Assembly: GCF_002127545.1 (NCBI RefSeq) | Contig: NZ_MUBK01000007.1 | Location: forward strand, 1-64,000 | Reading direction: 5' to 3' | Source: Xenorhabdus beddingii | Lineage (GTDB): Bacteria > Pseudomonadota > Gammaproteobacteria > Enterobacterales > Enterobacteriaceae | Length of the DNA stretch: 64,000 bases | Shown here: piece after piece, positions 16,531 through 26,085 of the stretch | How positions within the stretch are numbered: position 1 is the stretch's first letter | Layout: each line of letters starts with the position of its first letter | Notes under the pieces: generated by a model | Told to the model about the DNA's origin: nothing | The model's input: only the letters and a program-made list of their open reading frames with translations | Databases searched by the model: none | Program-made: the position numbers and the translations under genes

Positions 16531-17745
16531 ATGACGCAGAAAAAACATCCTCACAGTGACACTGTGCTTTCTGGTGATCCCCGTGACAATCCCTTGGTTC
16601 ATGCTGCAAACCGCTTGTTGAATAGCATCCCACAGATCCGTCATTCTACTGACCATCCAGACCCGGCCGATTTACGGCAAAAACTGATTGATGAAATTCG
16701 CAGCTTTGAAGTGAAATGCCAACATGCCCAACTGGCTTATGAAGTGATCATTGGAGCACGTTACTGCCTGTGCACCGCGTTGGATGAAGCCGCAGCACTC
16801 ACCCCCTGGGGAATTCGCAGTGTCTGGTCCGGCAGTGGGTTACTGGTCACTTTTCACAATGAAACATGGGGAGGTGAAAAATTTTTCCAGCTATTAGCGA
16901 CGTTATCACAACAACCCAAAGAAAATTTGTGGTTGCTGGAACTGATTAACTTTTGTCTACAACTTGGATTTGAGGGGCGCTACCGTATTATGGATAACGG
17001 ACGCTCCCAGCTTGAGACAGTGAAACAGCGCCTGTTTCAGTTGATTCATTCAATCCGTGGCAACCATCCCCCAGAATTATCACCGACGTTAAAGAGTATT
17101 ACGGTTCAGAACAAATCCTGGCAGTCCCCTTTCCCCATCTGGGCCTGTGCAGCGATAGTCAGTTTCTTCGTGTGTATTCTGTATATCGGATTGAACTGGC
17201 AATTGGGGGATCTGACCAGCCCGGTTTTAGCCACCATTTATCAAACCAATATTCCTAATGTATCTGTCGATGATCGGGTATCCCCTTCCGTACCACCGAC
17301 GTTCAATCTGCAAGAGATGCTGCGGAATGAAAGGACAGCAGGATTGCTCAGTGTGAACGATGCGGCGGACAGAAGCATCGTGACGTTGAAAGGTGATGGA
17401 TTGTTCAGGACCGGTTCCATCCAGATTAAAAGCAACTATCTGGCTGTCATCAAACATATTGCCCAAACAGTCAACAATTTCAAGGGCGAGATCCTGGTCA
17501 TTGGCTATACCGATAACATCCCCATTCACAGCGCGAGCTTTGCATCCAACTATGCACTGTCTCTGGCCAGGGCAAAATCAGTAAAAAGAGAACTTCAGAA
17601 ATATCTGGATCAACCAGAACGGGTCAGAACAGAAGGAAGAGGAGCCAGTAACCCTTTGGTTCCAAATGATACGCCAAATCATCGGGCTAAAAACAGACGA
17701 GTAGAAATCATACTGTTAGTTTCTCCTGTAAACCAGACGGAGTGA
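16531..17745 (+). CDS. tssL: T6SS inner-membrane protein TssL with OmpA-like domain
   Basis: A 404-residue evolved TssL. The N-terminal DotU domain (with NPLVHAANRLLNSIPQIR and ARYCLCTALDEAAA) is cytoplasmic, followed by one transmembrane helix at about residues 204-224. The periplasmic C-terminal OmpA/peptidoglycan-binding domain carries YTDNIP, the segment YALSLARAKSV and NRRVEIIL. TssL ties the baseplate to TssM in the inner membrane, and the OmpA domain binds the wall. It is followed 12 bases later by tssM. Confidence 0.96.
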   Translation: MTQKKHPHSDTVLSGDPRDNPLVHAANRLLNSIPQIRHSTDHPDPADLRQKLIDEIRSFEVKCQHAQLAYEVIIGARYCLCTALDEAAALTPWGIRSVWSGSGLLVTFHNETWGGEKFFQLLATLSQQPKENLWLLELINFCLQLGFEGRYRIMDNGRSQLETVKQRLFQLIHSIRGNHPPELSPTLKSITVQNKSWQSPFPIWACAAIVSFFVCILYIGLNWQLGDLTSPVLATIYQTNIPNVSVDDRVSPSVPPTFNLQEMLRNERTAGLLSVNDAADRSIVTLKGDGLFRTGSIQIKSNYLAVIKHIAQTVNNFKGEILVIGYTDNIPIHSASFASNYALSLARAKSVKRELQKYLDQPERVRTEGRGASNPLVPNDTPNHRAKNRRVEIILLVSPVNQTE

Positions 17746-17757
17746 GAAAATTTAAAC

Positions 17758-20700
17758 ATGTTGAACGCCATTCTTTCTATCATTATTAACCCGTTATTGT
17801 GGAGTTTCCTTGGAATAACCGCCATTTCTTTCATTATCTGGACGATTGGCCCGATTATTTCCATTGGCAACGCCGTTCCTTTTGAGTCGAATTTGGTACG
17901 CATAGTTACCATTGCCTTATTCTTCTTTATCTGGATCTTGACCCTGTTAATACCTCGCCTTTATCGGGCACGGTTGAATAAAAAACTCGCCAGCCCATCG
18001 AACAAGGACAGCAAAGATAAGAAAGAGGGCAATAATGAAAGCGAACAATGTCAATATGTACAATATGCCTCACTGTCAGAACGCTTTTCTGATGCTGCAC
18101 GGCTCCTGAAAAATGCCTATTTTTATGGTCTGAATACCAAATACAAGCCGAACTGGAAGTTCCTTTTCAACCGCCAATACTTATATCAATTACCCTGGTA
18201 TGTCGTTATCGGACCACCCAACTCAGGGAAAACTACCGCGCTGGCAAATTCCGGCCTGCACTTTCCATTGGCAGACCATTTCGAAACATTGTCCCTGCAA
18301 GGCATAAAAGAAGCGAATAACTGTAATTGGTGGTTCACCAATGACGCGGTTTTTCTGGATACGGCCGGGCGATATACCCTACAAGATGCACAGCATCCGC
18401 AAGACGCCAGTGAATGGTACGGTTTTATTAAACTATTGAGAAAGTATCGTAAACGTCAACCCCTCAATGGCGTCATTATTACCATCAGTGTGGAAGATTT
18501 ACTTAATTCACCAAAGGAAGCCTGTGAACGGCAGGCTTATCTGTTACGCCGCCGTCTGTCAGAATTGCATGAGCAACTCAAAATCCGCTTTCCAATTTAT
18601 GTCGTCATCACTAAAACGGATTTATTGAAAGGATTTAGTGCTTATTTTTCGCATCTTGATAAAGTTCAACGCAATCAAATCTGGGGATTTAACTTTCCGT
18701 GGGACAAGACTGACTGGAATATAAGCGAGGTTTTTGAACAGCAATATAGTCTGTTACAAAAAAGATTAGATGCAGAATTACCCGATATCTTACTGCATCA
18801 GAATATTCCTCGATACTGCGCCGAAAGTTATCTGTTTCCACAAGAGTTCGGGACACTGCGCCCATTGATGGCGCAATATCTTGAGATAGTATTCGCTAAA
18901 TCCGGATTCGAAATTCCTTATTCACCCCGTGGGCTTTATTTCACCAGCGGAACACAAAAAGGCGTGCCATTTGATAAGGTCATGGAAGGATTTAATCAAA
19001 ATCTCCAATTACCAACCGACAATGAGAGTCGTTCTCTATCATGGAACAGTAATAAGGCGTGGGAGAATAATGGAAATATTGTGTCTCAGCCTCCAATTCA
19101 TCAAGTTTATTTTCTAAAGGATTTACTGGGAAACCTGTTTCAAGAAGCCGGATTAGCCAGTTACAACCGTTGGTGGGTATACCGCAATCATCTACTGAAT
19201 GGATTAGCTTATACTATTCTGGCGGCGGCGTTGGGGCTGATTATCACCCTATTTTTTACCAGCTATAACAACAACAAAAATTACCTTATGGAAGTACAGG
19301 CTAAAATCTCCCCTATCCTGCGCCAAGGGGCAGAGTTAAGAAAAAACACCGACAATACCGATATTTATGCCTTACTGCCGATTCTGAACAATCTGGCTAA
19401 CTTAGCAAAAAGTAAGCAATTTTCACTTGATGATCCGCCTCTCTCCTATCGCATGGGATTGTATTGTGGAGAACAGATCAGTGATGCAAGCCGGACTCTG
19501 TACACCAAAACCCTCAATGCGTTGCTGCTGCCACAGGTAGCGCAGTTAATCACGACCCAGATGCGCCGGGATCAGGGCAATAATACGGATAACACATACA
19601 GTACGTTGAAAGCCTATCAAATGTTGTATCAGCCTAAGTATTATGACAGCCGGTTTTTACGTCATTGGGTCATGCAATATTTGCAAACCTACTTACAACC
19701 TAATATTCCCCAAGAACAGTTGGCTCAAATAGACAGTCATCTCAGGCAATTACTGGATAATCAAATTGTTACTTCGCCCTATATTCGTGATAACTCACTG
19801 GTGGAACAAAAACAGGCACTCCTCAGCAATATTCCACCCGCACAACGCATCTATACCCATTTGAAAGATAGCTTGTTGAATGACGGGAACTTATCCCCGG
19901 TCAGTTTAAGAACGCTTGCAGGCTCCCAGACTGAACTCGTTTTTTCCCGTATCAGTGGTAAACCCATCACTCTCGGTGTACCCGGAATGTTTACGCCGGC
20001 GGGTTATAAAGCAGGTGTCGGCAAAAAACTCAACGCGCTTATCAAGACATTGTACAGTCAGGATAACTGGATACTTGGCCATTATGAAAGAAAACAACCG
20101 CCGGAAGAGATCGCCGTTTTCGTCCGCCAACTTTATATCAATGATTATATTTATCAGTGGGATCAATTTCTGTCTGACATCCGCCTGAATGATTTCGTCA
20201 CTCTGGAACAACGCGCCAATGTAACCCGGTTATTGGCTTCAAATCTTTCTCCCCTGCGTTACCTACTGATTAATGTCAGCAAGAATGTCAATCTGGATGA
20301 AGGACTAAGCGATGGCAAAGTCAATAAAATAAGCCGTCTCGTAAACAGTAAACCCAGTTCATTAACCCAATCAGTGACCAATCAACGACGGCCGGAAAAT
20401 GGGCAACCCACGCCAGAAGAAATACTCAGAGAGCACTTTGCACAAATCATTGCCTTGGCAAAAAGCCCTGATGGTCAGAACAAGAAAATTCCTTTTGATG
20501 AGGTACTTAAACAAATCAATGAATTACATGAATATTTAAATTCAGTACAAGATGCAGCCAATATAGGTATGCCTGCTCCATCAGACAAAATCATCACGCA
20601 GCTACAAGCAACGACTGAATATTTGCCCACACCGTTCAACGGCATGATTTCTTCACTGGCGATGGGTGCCAGCAATGATACCCAGCTCAATGACATAAAG

Positions 20701-21450
20701 AGTGTCAATAAGCATCTCAGCGCAGAAGTCAGCAGTTTTTGCAATCAGGCCATTGCCAATCGCTACCCTCTGACACATCAGGCACGTAGTGACATCAAAC
20801 CGGATGACATGGCCCGGATGTTTGCCCCCGGATCAGGCATAATGGACAGTTTTTTCCAGAAAAATCTGGCGGGGAAAGTGGATATCACCCAATCTGACTG
20901 GCGTTTTATACCTGAATTAGTTAGAAAAAATGGCGCTGGAAAAACAGTCATTGGAAAAACAGTGCCGGAAAACGGCAATAGAGATCTGCTCAAACCGTTC
21001 AAACAAGCCCAAATTATCCGTAATACCTTTTTTAGCAGCGGAACACTCACCCCTTCATTCCGCGTCATCGTTCGCACGATTGATATGGATGACAGTATCC
21101 TGAACATGATACTGGATGTGGATGGTCAGCAATTACAATACAGTCATGGCCCACCCGTTTCACTGTTGCTCAATTGGCCCGGCCCCGGTAAAACCAATCA
21201 GGTTCGCATCCAATTGAATTTAGTTGATGGAACCACCGCCAGTTTAACAACTTCGGGTCCGTGGGCTTTAAACCGCCTGCTTGATGATGCAAGCGATTCT
21301 CAACTAAAAACAGCCCCTAACGATGATATGAGCCTACAGGCAACATTCAATATCAGTGGTCATCATGTTTCATTGAAATTTATTCCAAACAGTATTTTCA
21401 GCCCGTTTCAGTTACCCAGTTTCACCTGCCCCAGCCTGATGACGTCATAA
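17758..21450 (+). CDS. tssM: T6SS inner-membrane protein TssM (IcmF)
   Basis: A 1230-residue TssM/IcmF. Two N-terminal transmembrane segments (within about residues 3-70) precede a cytoplasmic NTPase domain with an intact Walker A (GPPNSGKTTAL, about residues 151-161) and a Walker B-like VFLDTAGRY. A third transmembrane helix (LAYTILAAALGLIITLFF, near residue 490) leads to the periplasmic part, with IcmF-related and C-terminal beta domains that contact TssJ. With TssJ and TssL it forms the membrane channel. The intact Walker A implies nucleotide binding. A pair of opposite-strand open frames near 19906-20211 are shadows. Confidence 0.97.
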   Translation: MLNAILSIIINPLLWSFLGITAISFIIWTIGPIISIGNAVPFESNLVRIVTIALFFFIWILTLLIPRLYRARLNKKLASPSNKDSKDKKEGNNESEQCQYVQYASLSERFSDAARLLKNAYFYGLNTKYKPNWKFLFNRQYLYQLPWYVVIGPPNSGKTTALANSGLHFPLADHFETLSLQGIKEANNCNWWFTNDAVFLDTAGRYTLQDAQHPQDASEWYGFIKLLRKYRKRQPLNGVIITISVEDLLNSPKEACERQAYLLRRRLSELHEQLKIRFPIYVVITKTDLLKGFSAYFSHLDKVQRNQIWGFNFPWDKTDWNISEVFEQQYSLLQKRLDAELPDILLHQNIPRYCAESYLFPQEFGTLRPLMAQYLEIVFAKSGFEIPYSPRGLYFTSGTQKGVPFDKVMEGFNQNLQLPTDNESRSLSWNSNKAWENNGNIVSQPPIHQVYFLKDLLGNLFQEAGLASYNRWWVYRNHLLNGLAYTILAAALGLIITLFFTSYNNNKNYLMEVQAKISPILRQGAELRKNTDNTDIYALLPILNNLANLAKSKQFSLDDPPLSYRMGLYCGEQISDASRTLYTKTLNALLLPQVAQLITTQMRRDQGNNTDNTYSTLKAYQMLYQPKYYDSRFLRHWVMQYLQTYLQPNIPQEQLAQIDSHLRQLLDNQIVTSPYIRDNSLVEQKQALLSNIPPAQRIYTHLKDSLLNDGNLSPVSLRTLAGSQTELVFSRISGKPITLGVPGMFTPAGYKAGVGKKLNALIKTLYSQDNWILGHYERKQPPEEIAVFVRQLYINDYIYQWDQFLSDIRLNDFVTLEQRANVTRLLASNLSPLRYLLINVSKNVNLDEGLSDGKVNKISRLVNSKPSSLTQSVTNQRRPENGQPTPEEILREHFAQIIALAKSPDGQNKKIPFDEVLKQINELHEYLNSVQDAANIGMPAPSDKIITQLQATTEYLPTPFNGMISSLAMGASNDTQLNDIKSVNKHLSAEVSSFCNQAIANRYPLTHQARSDIKPDDMARMFAPGSGIMDSFFQKNLAGKVDITQSDWRFIPELVRKNGAGKTVIGKTVPENGNRDLLKPFKQAQIIRNTFFSSGTLTPSFRVIVRTIDMDDSILNMILDVDGQQLQYSHGPPVSLLLNWPGPGKTNQVRIQLNLVDGTTASLTTSGPWALNRLLDDASDSQLKTAPNDDMSLQATFNISGHHVSLKFIPNSIFSPFQLPSFTCPSLMTS

Positions 21451-21494
21451 AAAAACACGCGTGTATTTAATCATCAACATCAGCATCGGTTAAT

Positions 21495-21569
21495 ACAGAT
21501 ATTATTGCCGTAGATATTATTACTATGGATATTGTTACTATGGATATCGTTACCATGAATATTGATGCC
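21495..21569 (+). repeat. five tandem 15-bp units across the tssA start
   Basis: Five consecutive 15-base units with the pattern NNNGATATTNTTNCY begin at 21495, 21510, 21525, 21540 and 21555. The last three each begin with ATG in the same frame. The array therefore creates multiple in-frame start codons and changes the spacing to any ribosome site in multiples of five codons. Confidence 0.88.
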
Positions 21570-22613
21570 TTACTTGAACCTGTCAGCACCGAATTACCTT
21601 GCGGGGAAGATTTGGAATACGATGTCGAATTTATGGAATTAGAGCAATCCTTGTTCGGAAAAACAGAACAACAGTTCGGCGATATCACTATTCCAGCAGA
21701 ATCCCCCAACTGGATACAGGTAGAACAACAAGCCATTAACCTATTGACTCGTACCAAAGATCTGCGGGTCGTCATTGCGCTGGCCCAGGCATGGCTGGAA
21801 CTACGAGGACTCTGTGGTTATGCGGATGGCATGAATTTGCTCAGACAGATACTGGAACGTTATTGGGAAGAGGTTTGGCCAATACTGGAGTTTGAAGATG
21901 AATATGACCCCTTGTTCCGCCTGAATATACTGGCAGCCATTGAAGATGATTCACCTCTCACCCTGCAAGTACAACGTTCCATTCTGTTAAAAAGTATTTC
22001 AAAAGAATTATCGTTGCAGGAAGTCTATTCATTACTGGATGGCTCAATAAGTGAACTCAGTGGTTATACCGGGGGGCGCACCCGATTGCAGGATGAGCTG
22101 AAACAACACGTCAACAGCCCTGAAATTTTGGCCGTCACCCGTATTCGCGATCACCTCTGTGCAATACTGAACATTATCCGCCAGAAATTATCACCAAATC
22201 ATACGCCTGAATTGACCAGACTTTTAAAAAATTTGAATAAGGTGATTGAGTTCTGCTTTATACCTCAGCCAGCCATGAACAGCCCTGAGGGGAAAATGCC
22301 TCAGGAGGCCATGCAATCAGTCTCATTTGTGAAACAGACTGAACCTTTATTATCAGCGACGGCGGTGGATCAAGCCGCTATTCCCTGGAGTGAGATTGAA
22401 GCCAGCAACCGCGATGAAGTACGCATGTTATTGGAGAAATCCAAAAACTATTTTCTCAAATATGAGCCAAGCCACCCTGCCCCGATGATGATTGCCCGCA
22501 TTCTGCGGTTAATTGATCGTGATTTTATTGACATTGTTTATGATCTTGCCCCGGATGGGTTAAACCAACTCGAAATTATTTTTGGTCGCCCGGATAATTT
22601 TAACTCAAATTAG
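21555..22613 (+). CDS. tssA: T6SS baseplate/sheath-capping protein TssA
   Basis: A TssA with ImpA N-terminal domain. The family usually starts like MNIDALLEPVSTELPCGEDL, so I set the start at 21555. In-frame ATG codons at 21525 and 21540 lie in the tandem repeat and would add 5 or 10 residues of MDIVT type. The C-terminal motif ARILRLIDRDFIDIVYDLAP followed by NQLEIIFG is typical of short TssA proteins. TssA recruits baseplate components and caps the growing sheath/tube. No clear Shine-Dalgarno sequence precedes any of the starts, so expression level may depend on the repeat. About 105 bases separate it from tssB. Confidence 0.92.
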   Translation: MNIDALLEPVSTELPCGEDLEYDVEFMELEQSLFGKTEQQFGDITIPAESPNWIQVEQQAINLLTRTKDLRVVIALAQAWLELRGLCGYADGMNLLRQILERYWEEVWPILEFEDEYDPLFRLNILAAIEDDSPLTLQVQRSILLKSISKELSLQEVYSLLDGSISELSGYTGGRTRLQDELKQHVNSPEILAVTRIRDHLCAILNIIRQKLSPNHTPELTRLLKNLNKVIEFCFIPQPAMNSPEGKMPQEAMQSVSFVKQTEPLLSATAVDQAAIPWSEIEASNRDEVRMLLEKSKNYFLKYEPSHPAPMMIARILRLIDRDFIDIVYDLAPDGLNQLEIIFGRPDNFNSN

Positions 22614-22640
22614 CATTCATCGTTTCTGGTCTTAATGCAA

Positions 22641-22665
22641 CATTCGGATCACCGAATGATTTCTT
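22641..22665 (+). other. small hairpin between tssA and tssB
   Basis: CATTCGG/CCGAATG with a four-base loop, followed by ATTTCTT. It looks like a weak terminator or an RNA-processing/stability element dividing the membrane-complex half from the sheath half of the locus. Confidence 0.45.
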
Positions 22666-22718
22666 ATCAGCCTGCCAAATTAATTAGCTAGTACCAGTAA
22701 GTCAATGGAGAAATTGCC

Positions 22719-23267
22719 ATGAAATCCAGTGGACAAAAGTTTATCGGTCGAAATCGTCCCCCGAGGGTACAGATTGAATATGATGTCGAACTCTACGGTT
22801 CAGAACAGACAATTCAATTACCGTTTGTTATGGGGGTCATGGCCGATTTAATCGGAAAACCGATAGAAGCGTTGCCTGAAGTCAGTGATCGCAGCTTCTT
22901 GGAAATTGATGTTGATAATTTTGATGAGCGCATGAAATCACTAAAACCCCGTGTCGCTTTTCAGGTGGACAATACCTTAACGGGTGATGGACAACTCAGT
23001 ATCGAACTAACCTTTGAAAAAATGGAGGATTTTCAACCTGGTGCCATTGCTAAAAAAGTGGAACCACTGGCCAAGCTACTGGAAGCACGAACTCAACTGG
23101 CAAACTTATTATCCTATATGGATGGCAAAAGTGGTGCAGAACAACTGATTACCGATATTCTGCAAAACCCTGCCTTGCTGAAATCTCTGGCCGAAACGCC
23201 AAACCCCTCAGAGAGTGCCCCTGAAGCAGAGAGTCAACCTGCTGAAGGGACTGAAAATAAGGAGTAA
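22719..23267 (+). CDS. tssB: T6SS contractile sheath small subunit TssB (VipA)
   Basis: A 182-residue TssB with the family start FIGRNRPPRVQIEYDVELYG and core ELPFVMGVMADL-like segment (QLPFVMGVMADLIGKP). TssB pairs with TssC to build the contractile sheath in the cytoplasm. The C-terminus is an acidic tail (EAESQPAEGTENKE). A GGAG ribosome site precedes the ATG; tssC starts four bases after the stop, as is usual for this strictly coupled pair. Confidence 0.97.
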   Translation: MKSSGQKFIGRNRPPRVQIEYDVELYGSEQTIQLPFVMGVMADLIGKPIEALPEVSDRSFLEIDVDNFDERMKSLKPRVAFQVDNTLTGDGQLSIELTFEKMEDFQPGAIAKKVEPLAKLLEARTQLANLLSYMDGKSGAEQLITDILQNPALLKSLAETPNPSESAPEAESQPAEGTENKE

Positions 23268-23270
23268 TAC

Positions 23271-24773
23271 ATGAGCGAACAAGAAACTGAACTTCAGCAA
23301 GAGCAAGAACAGGCACGGAAAGAGTATACGCCTGATGAGTTAAGTGTATTACTGAACAAAGAATTCCGTCCTCAAAGTGATCAGGCACTCAACGCTGTTG
23401 AAAATGCAGTCGCAACGCTGGCGCAGCAAGCGTTGGAGAATACCGTTCCCGTTTCCGGTGATACCTATCGTACTATTCAGGCGCTCATTGCTGAAATCGA
23501 TAAAAAATTAACCGGGCAAATCAATCATATTCTGCATCATAACGAATTCCAGACACTGGAAGGTGCCTGGCGCGGTCTGCATCATCTCATCAACAGCACT
23601 GAAACAGATGAAATGCTAAAGATCCGGGTGATGTGCATTTCCAAAAAAGAGTTGAGCAATACCCTGAAACGTTTCAAAGGGGTCAGTTGGGATCAAAGCC
23701 CCATCTTCAAAAAGATTTATGAAGCGGAATATGGACAGTTTGGTGGTGAACCTTTTGGCTGTCTGATTGGTGATTACTATTTCGGCCATAACGCTCCCGA
23801 TGTTGAACTTTTGCGTGAGATGGCCCAAATTAGCGCAGCAGCACATTGCCCATTTCTTGCAGGTGCCGCTCCGGGCGTTATGCAGATGGAGTCTTGGCAG
23901 GAGCTATCTAACCCGCGTGATCTGACCAAAATTTTCCAGAATACTGAATATGCTGCCTGGCGCAGTTTACGCGAATCAGAAGATGTTCGTTATCTGGGAT
24001 TGGTTCTGCCACGTTTTCTTTCTCGTCTTCCTTATGGCAATAAAACCAACCCGGTGGATGATTTTAATTTTGAAGAAGATACTGAAGGCCCTACACACAG
24101 TAACTACACTTGGGCCAATTCTGCTTATGCCATGGCCGTTAATATTAATCGTTCATTTAAACTGTATGGCTGGTGTACTTCTATCCGGGGCGTAGAATCC
24201 GGCGGCAGTGTAGAAAATTTGCCTTGCTATACTTTCCCATCCGATGATGGCGGGGTTGATATAAAATGCCCCACCGAAATTGCCATTAGTGATCGACGTG
24301 AGGCTGAATTAGCCAAAAATGGTTTTATTCCATTATTGCATCGTAAGAATACCGATATGGCGGCATTTATTGGTGCGCAATCACTGCAAAAACCTGCCGA
24401 GTATTACGATCCTGATGCCACTGCCAACGCCAACCTTTCAGCGCGCCTACCCTATTTATTTGCCTGCTGCCGTTTTGCCCATTATCTGAAATGTATCGTG
24501 CGCGATAAAATAGGCACTTTTCAAGAACGCAGTGATATAGAACGTTGGCTCAATGGTTGGATTATAAACTACGTTGATGGCGACCCTGTTAACTCGTCAC
24601 AAACAGTCAAAGCGAAAAAACCGCTAGCCAATGCAGAAGTTCAAGTAGAAGACGTTGACGGGAACCCTGGATATTATAATGCTAAATTCTTCCTGCGCCC
24701 TCATTATCAATTAGAGGGACTGACGGTTTCTCTACGTTTAGTATCAAAACTTCCCTCATTAAAAGGGGGTTAA
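23271..24773 (+). CDS. tssC: T6SS contractile sheath large subunit TssC (VipB)
   Basis: A 500-residue TssC. Recognisable segments are FQTLEGAWRGLHHLI, GEPFGCLIGDYYF, AAHCPFLAGAAP, ARLPYLFACCRFAHYLKCI and the C-terminal LRPHYQLEGLTVSLRLVSKL. The C-terminal domain and N-terminal helix hold the ClpV-recognition and handshake elements in the family. It forms the sheath with TssB. Tight coupling to tssB (3-base gap) supports equal production. A 114-bp AT-rich spacer before hcp probably contains an additional promoter. Confidence 0.97.
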   Translation: MSEQETELQQEQEQARKEYTPDELSVLLNKEFRPQSDQALNAVENAVATLAQQALENTVPVSGDTYRTIQALIAEIDKKLTGQINHILHHNEFQTLEGAWRGLHHLINSTETDEMLKIRVMCISKKELSNTLKRFKGVSWDQSPIFKKIYEAEYGQFGGEPFGCLIGDYYFGHNAPDVELLREMAQISAAAHCPFLAGAAPGVMQMESWQELSNPRDLTKIFQNTEYAAWRSLRESEDVRYLGLVLPRFLSRLPYGNKTNPVDDFNFEEDTEGPTHSNYTWANSAYAMAVNINRSFKLYGWCTSIRGVESGGSVENLPCYTFPSDDGGVDIKCPTEIAISDRREAELAKNGFIPLLHRKNTDMAAFIGAQSLQKPAEYYDPDATANANLSARLPYLFACCRFAHYLKCIVRDKIGTFQERSDIERWLNGWIINYVDGDPVNSSQTVKAKKPLANAEVQVEDVDGNPGYYNAKFFLRPHYQLEGLTVSLRLVSKLPSLKGG

Positions 24774-24887
24774 AATCAAACAATCTATATATCAACATCT
24801 TTTAATAAAATATTTTCGTAATATCGACCCATACACAATTACAAAATATATATTATTTATACATCATCAATTTAATTGGAGTAAATT

Positions 24888-25379
24888 ATGTCTGAAGTTA
24901 ATCCTCATTATGGATATATTCAGTTTGAGGGAATTAAAGGCGAATCCGGAGATTCAGGACACACAGGTTGGACCGGTTTTGACAACTTTTGTGTTCAAAC
25001 TTTAAATCCAGCCAGTACAGATGATATTAGTGGCCTAAGTGCGGCTACACCAACAATAGATTTAATCCAAATAGCATTCGAGCTTGAGAAGGCTTATGTA
25101 ACAATGCGTAAATTTCTATTACAAGGAAAGCATATTCCAACAGTGACAATAGAAGTCATGAAAAGGGGGGAAGGAAAAGATACACCATGGCAGAAAATTG
25201 TCCTGACAAATGTATTATTTGTTTACCTTAATGTGAGTATTTCTGCTGGTTTCCGTTATTGCCAGCTTGGTATGGACTTCGAACAATACGATGAAACATA
25301 CACAGGGCAAAAACCAGATGGTACGGCTGATGCAGCAATTAAGCATGGTTACAATCGTTATACCAACGTAGTTAGTTGA
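24888..25379 (+). CDS. hcp: T6SS tube protein Hcp (TssD), first copy
   Basis: A 163-residue Hcp1-family protein (YGYIQFEGIKGESGDSGHTG near the start; QGKHIPTVTIEVMK in the middle; ending GTADAAIKHGYNRYTNVVS). Hcp hexamers stack into the inner tube that is propelled outward and can carry small effectors in the lumen. TTGGAG precedes the ATG. The 114-bp upstream gap suggests its own promoter, common for hcp because much protein is needed. A second, divergent hcp follows 22 bases later. Confidence 0.96.
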   Translation: MSEVNPHYGYIQFEGIKGESGDSGHTGWTGFDNFCVQTLNPASTDDISGLSAATPTIDLIQIAFELEKAYVTMRKFLLQGKHIPTVTIEVMKRGEGKDTPWQKIVLTNVLFVYLNVSISAGFRYCQLGMDFEQYDETYTGQKPDGTADAAIKHGYNRYTNVVS

Positions 25380-25401
25380 TTAATTTAAAGAGAAATTAAT
25401 T

Positions 25402-25905
25402 ATGAGCGAACCAACCTGTGGATATTTAGAAATAAAAGATATTAAAGGTGAATCCAGGCACACAAAATATAAAGATTGGATAGCTGTTGTAAGCATAGAA
25501 CATACTATATCCAATGAATCCAGTATATCTCAGAAACAAGGATTATGTGCAGGAACACCTTTCGTTAATGAAATAGCACTAAAGATATTATATGATAAAT
25601 CCAGCACTGCTTTACGTGGTTTCTTATTCAAAGGCAAACATGCTGAAACCGCTAAATTAGTATGTTTAAGATCATCAAGTGGAGACGAAGAAGTACCATT
25701 TTATACATTTGACATGAAAAAGGTTCTTATTACCGCATGTCATACAAATTACACATCTCTTGGTCCTGGTAAGAGTGTTAATGATATTTTTATTAAGTTA
25801 TCTTTTGAAGAATATACAGAAAATTATATCGGCCAAAAATTTGACGGCACTGCAGAAGCTGCAATCTCTTGTGGCTATAATGTTTCAACCAAGGTCATCA
25901 CTTAA
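25402..25905 (+). CDS. hcp: divergent second Hcp-like protein (TssD)
   Basis: A 167-residue Hcp paralogue, recognisable by GYLEIKDIKGESRH, FLFKGKHAE and the C-terminus FDGTAEAAISCGYNVSTKVIT, which mirrors the first Hcp. The two differ at most positions, so this is an old duplication or separate acquisition. It is AT-richer than the first copy. Tandem unlike Hcp proteins may form mixed or alternative tubes or carry different lumen cargo; that is inference. A palindromic repeat and a strong terminator follow. Confidence 0.92.
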   Translation: MSEPTCGYLEIKDIKGESRHTKYKDWIAVVSIEHTISNESSISQKQGLCAGTPFVNEIALKILYDKSSTALRGFLFKGKHAETAKLVCLRSSSGDEEVPFYTFDMKKVLITACHTNYTSLGPGKSVNDIFIKLSFEEYTENYIGQKFDGTAEAAISCGYNVSTKVIT

Positions 25906-25906
25906 T

Positions 25907-25965
25907 ATACTCAATGGATTTCAAGATACAGCCAACAAAGCTACAACTTGAAAGACAACAAGTAT
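25907..25965. repeat. palindromic miniature repeat, copy A
   Basis: The terminal inverted repeats are ATACTCAATGGATTTCAAG and, on the other strand, ATACTTGTTGTCTTTCAAG. The 35-bp core at 25919-25953 is 32/35 identical to the reverse strand of the element at 52810-52844. Located just behind the second hcp stop. Confidence 0.8.
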
Positions 25966-26001
25966 AAACATAAGAAAATATTAATGTCAGCAACTTCAAT
26001 A

Positions 26002-26036
26002 ATAACCTCCCTATTCCAAAGGGAGGTTATTTTTCT
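26002..26036 (+). terminator. Rho-independent terminator after hcp pair
   Basis: A perfect stem ATAACCTCCC/GGGAGGTTAT with a nine-base loop, followed by a T-rich tract TTTTTCTC. It should end most transcripts coming from hcp and isolate the downstream tagH-tssEFG-tssH group. Confidence 0.88.
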
Positions 26037-26051
26037 CAATCATCGACATTT

Positions 26052-26081
26052 ATATCAACAATAGGCATATCAACAATAGGT
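26052..26081 (+). repeat. two 15-bp direct repeats before tagH start
   Basis: The unit ATATCAACAATAGGY is present twice in tandem, ending four bases before the tagH ATG. It lies where a ribosome site would be expected and carries the only AGG available. Confidence 0.85.
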
Positions 26082-26085
26082 ATCC

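Noticed and set aside
19906-20211. Opposite-strand open frames inside tssM
   Set aside because: They overlap a well-supported TssM reading frame and have no ribosome site or family resemblance.
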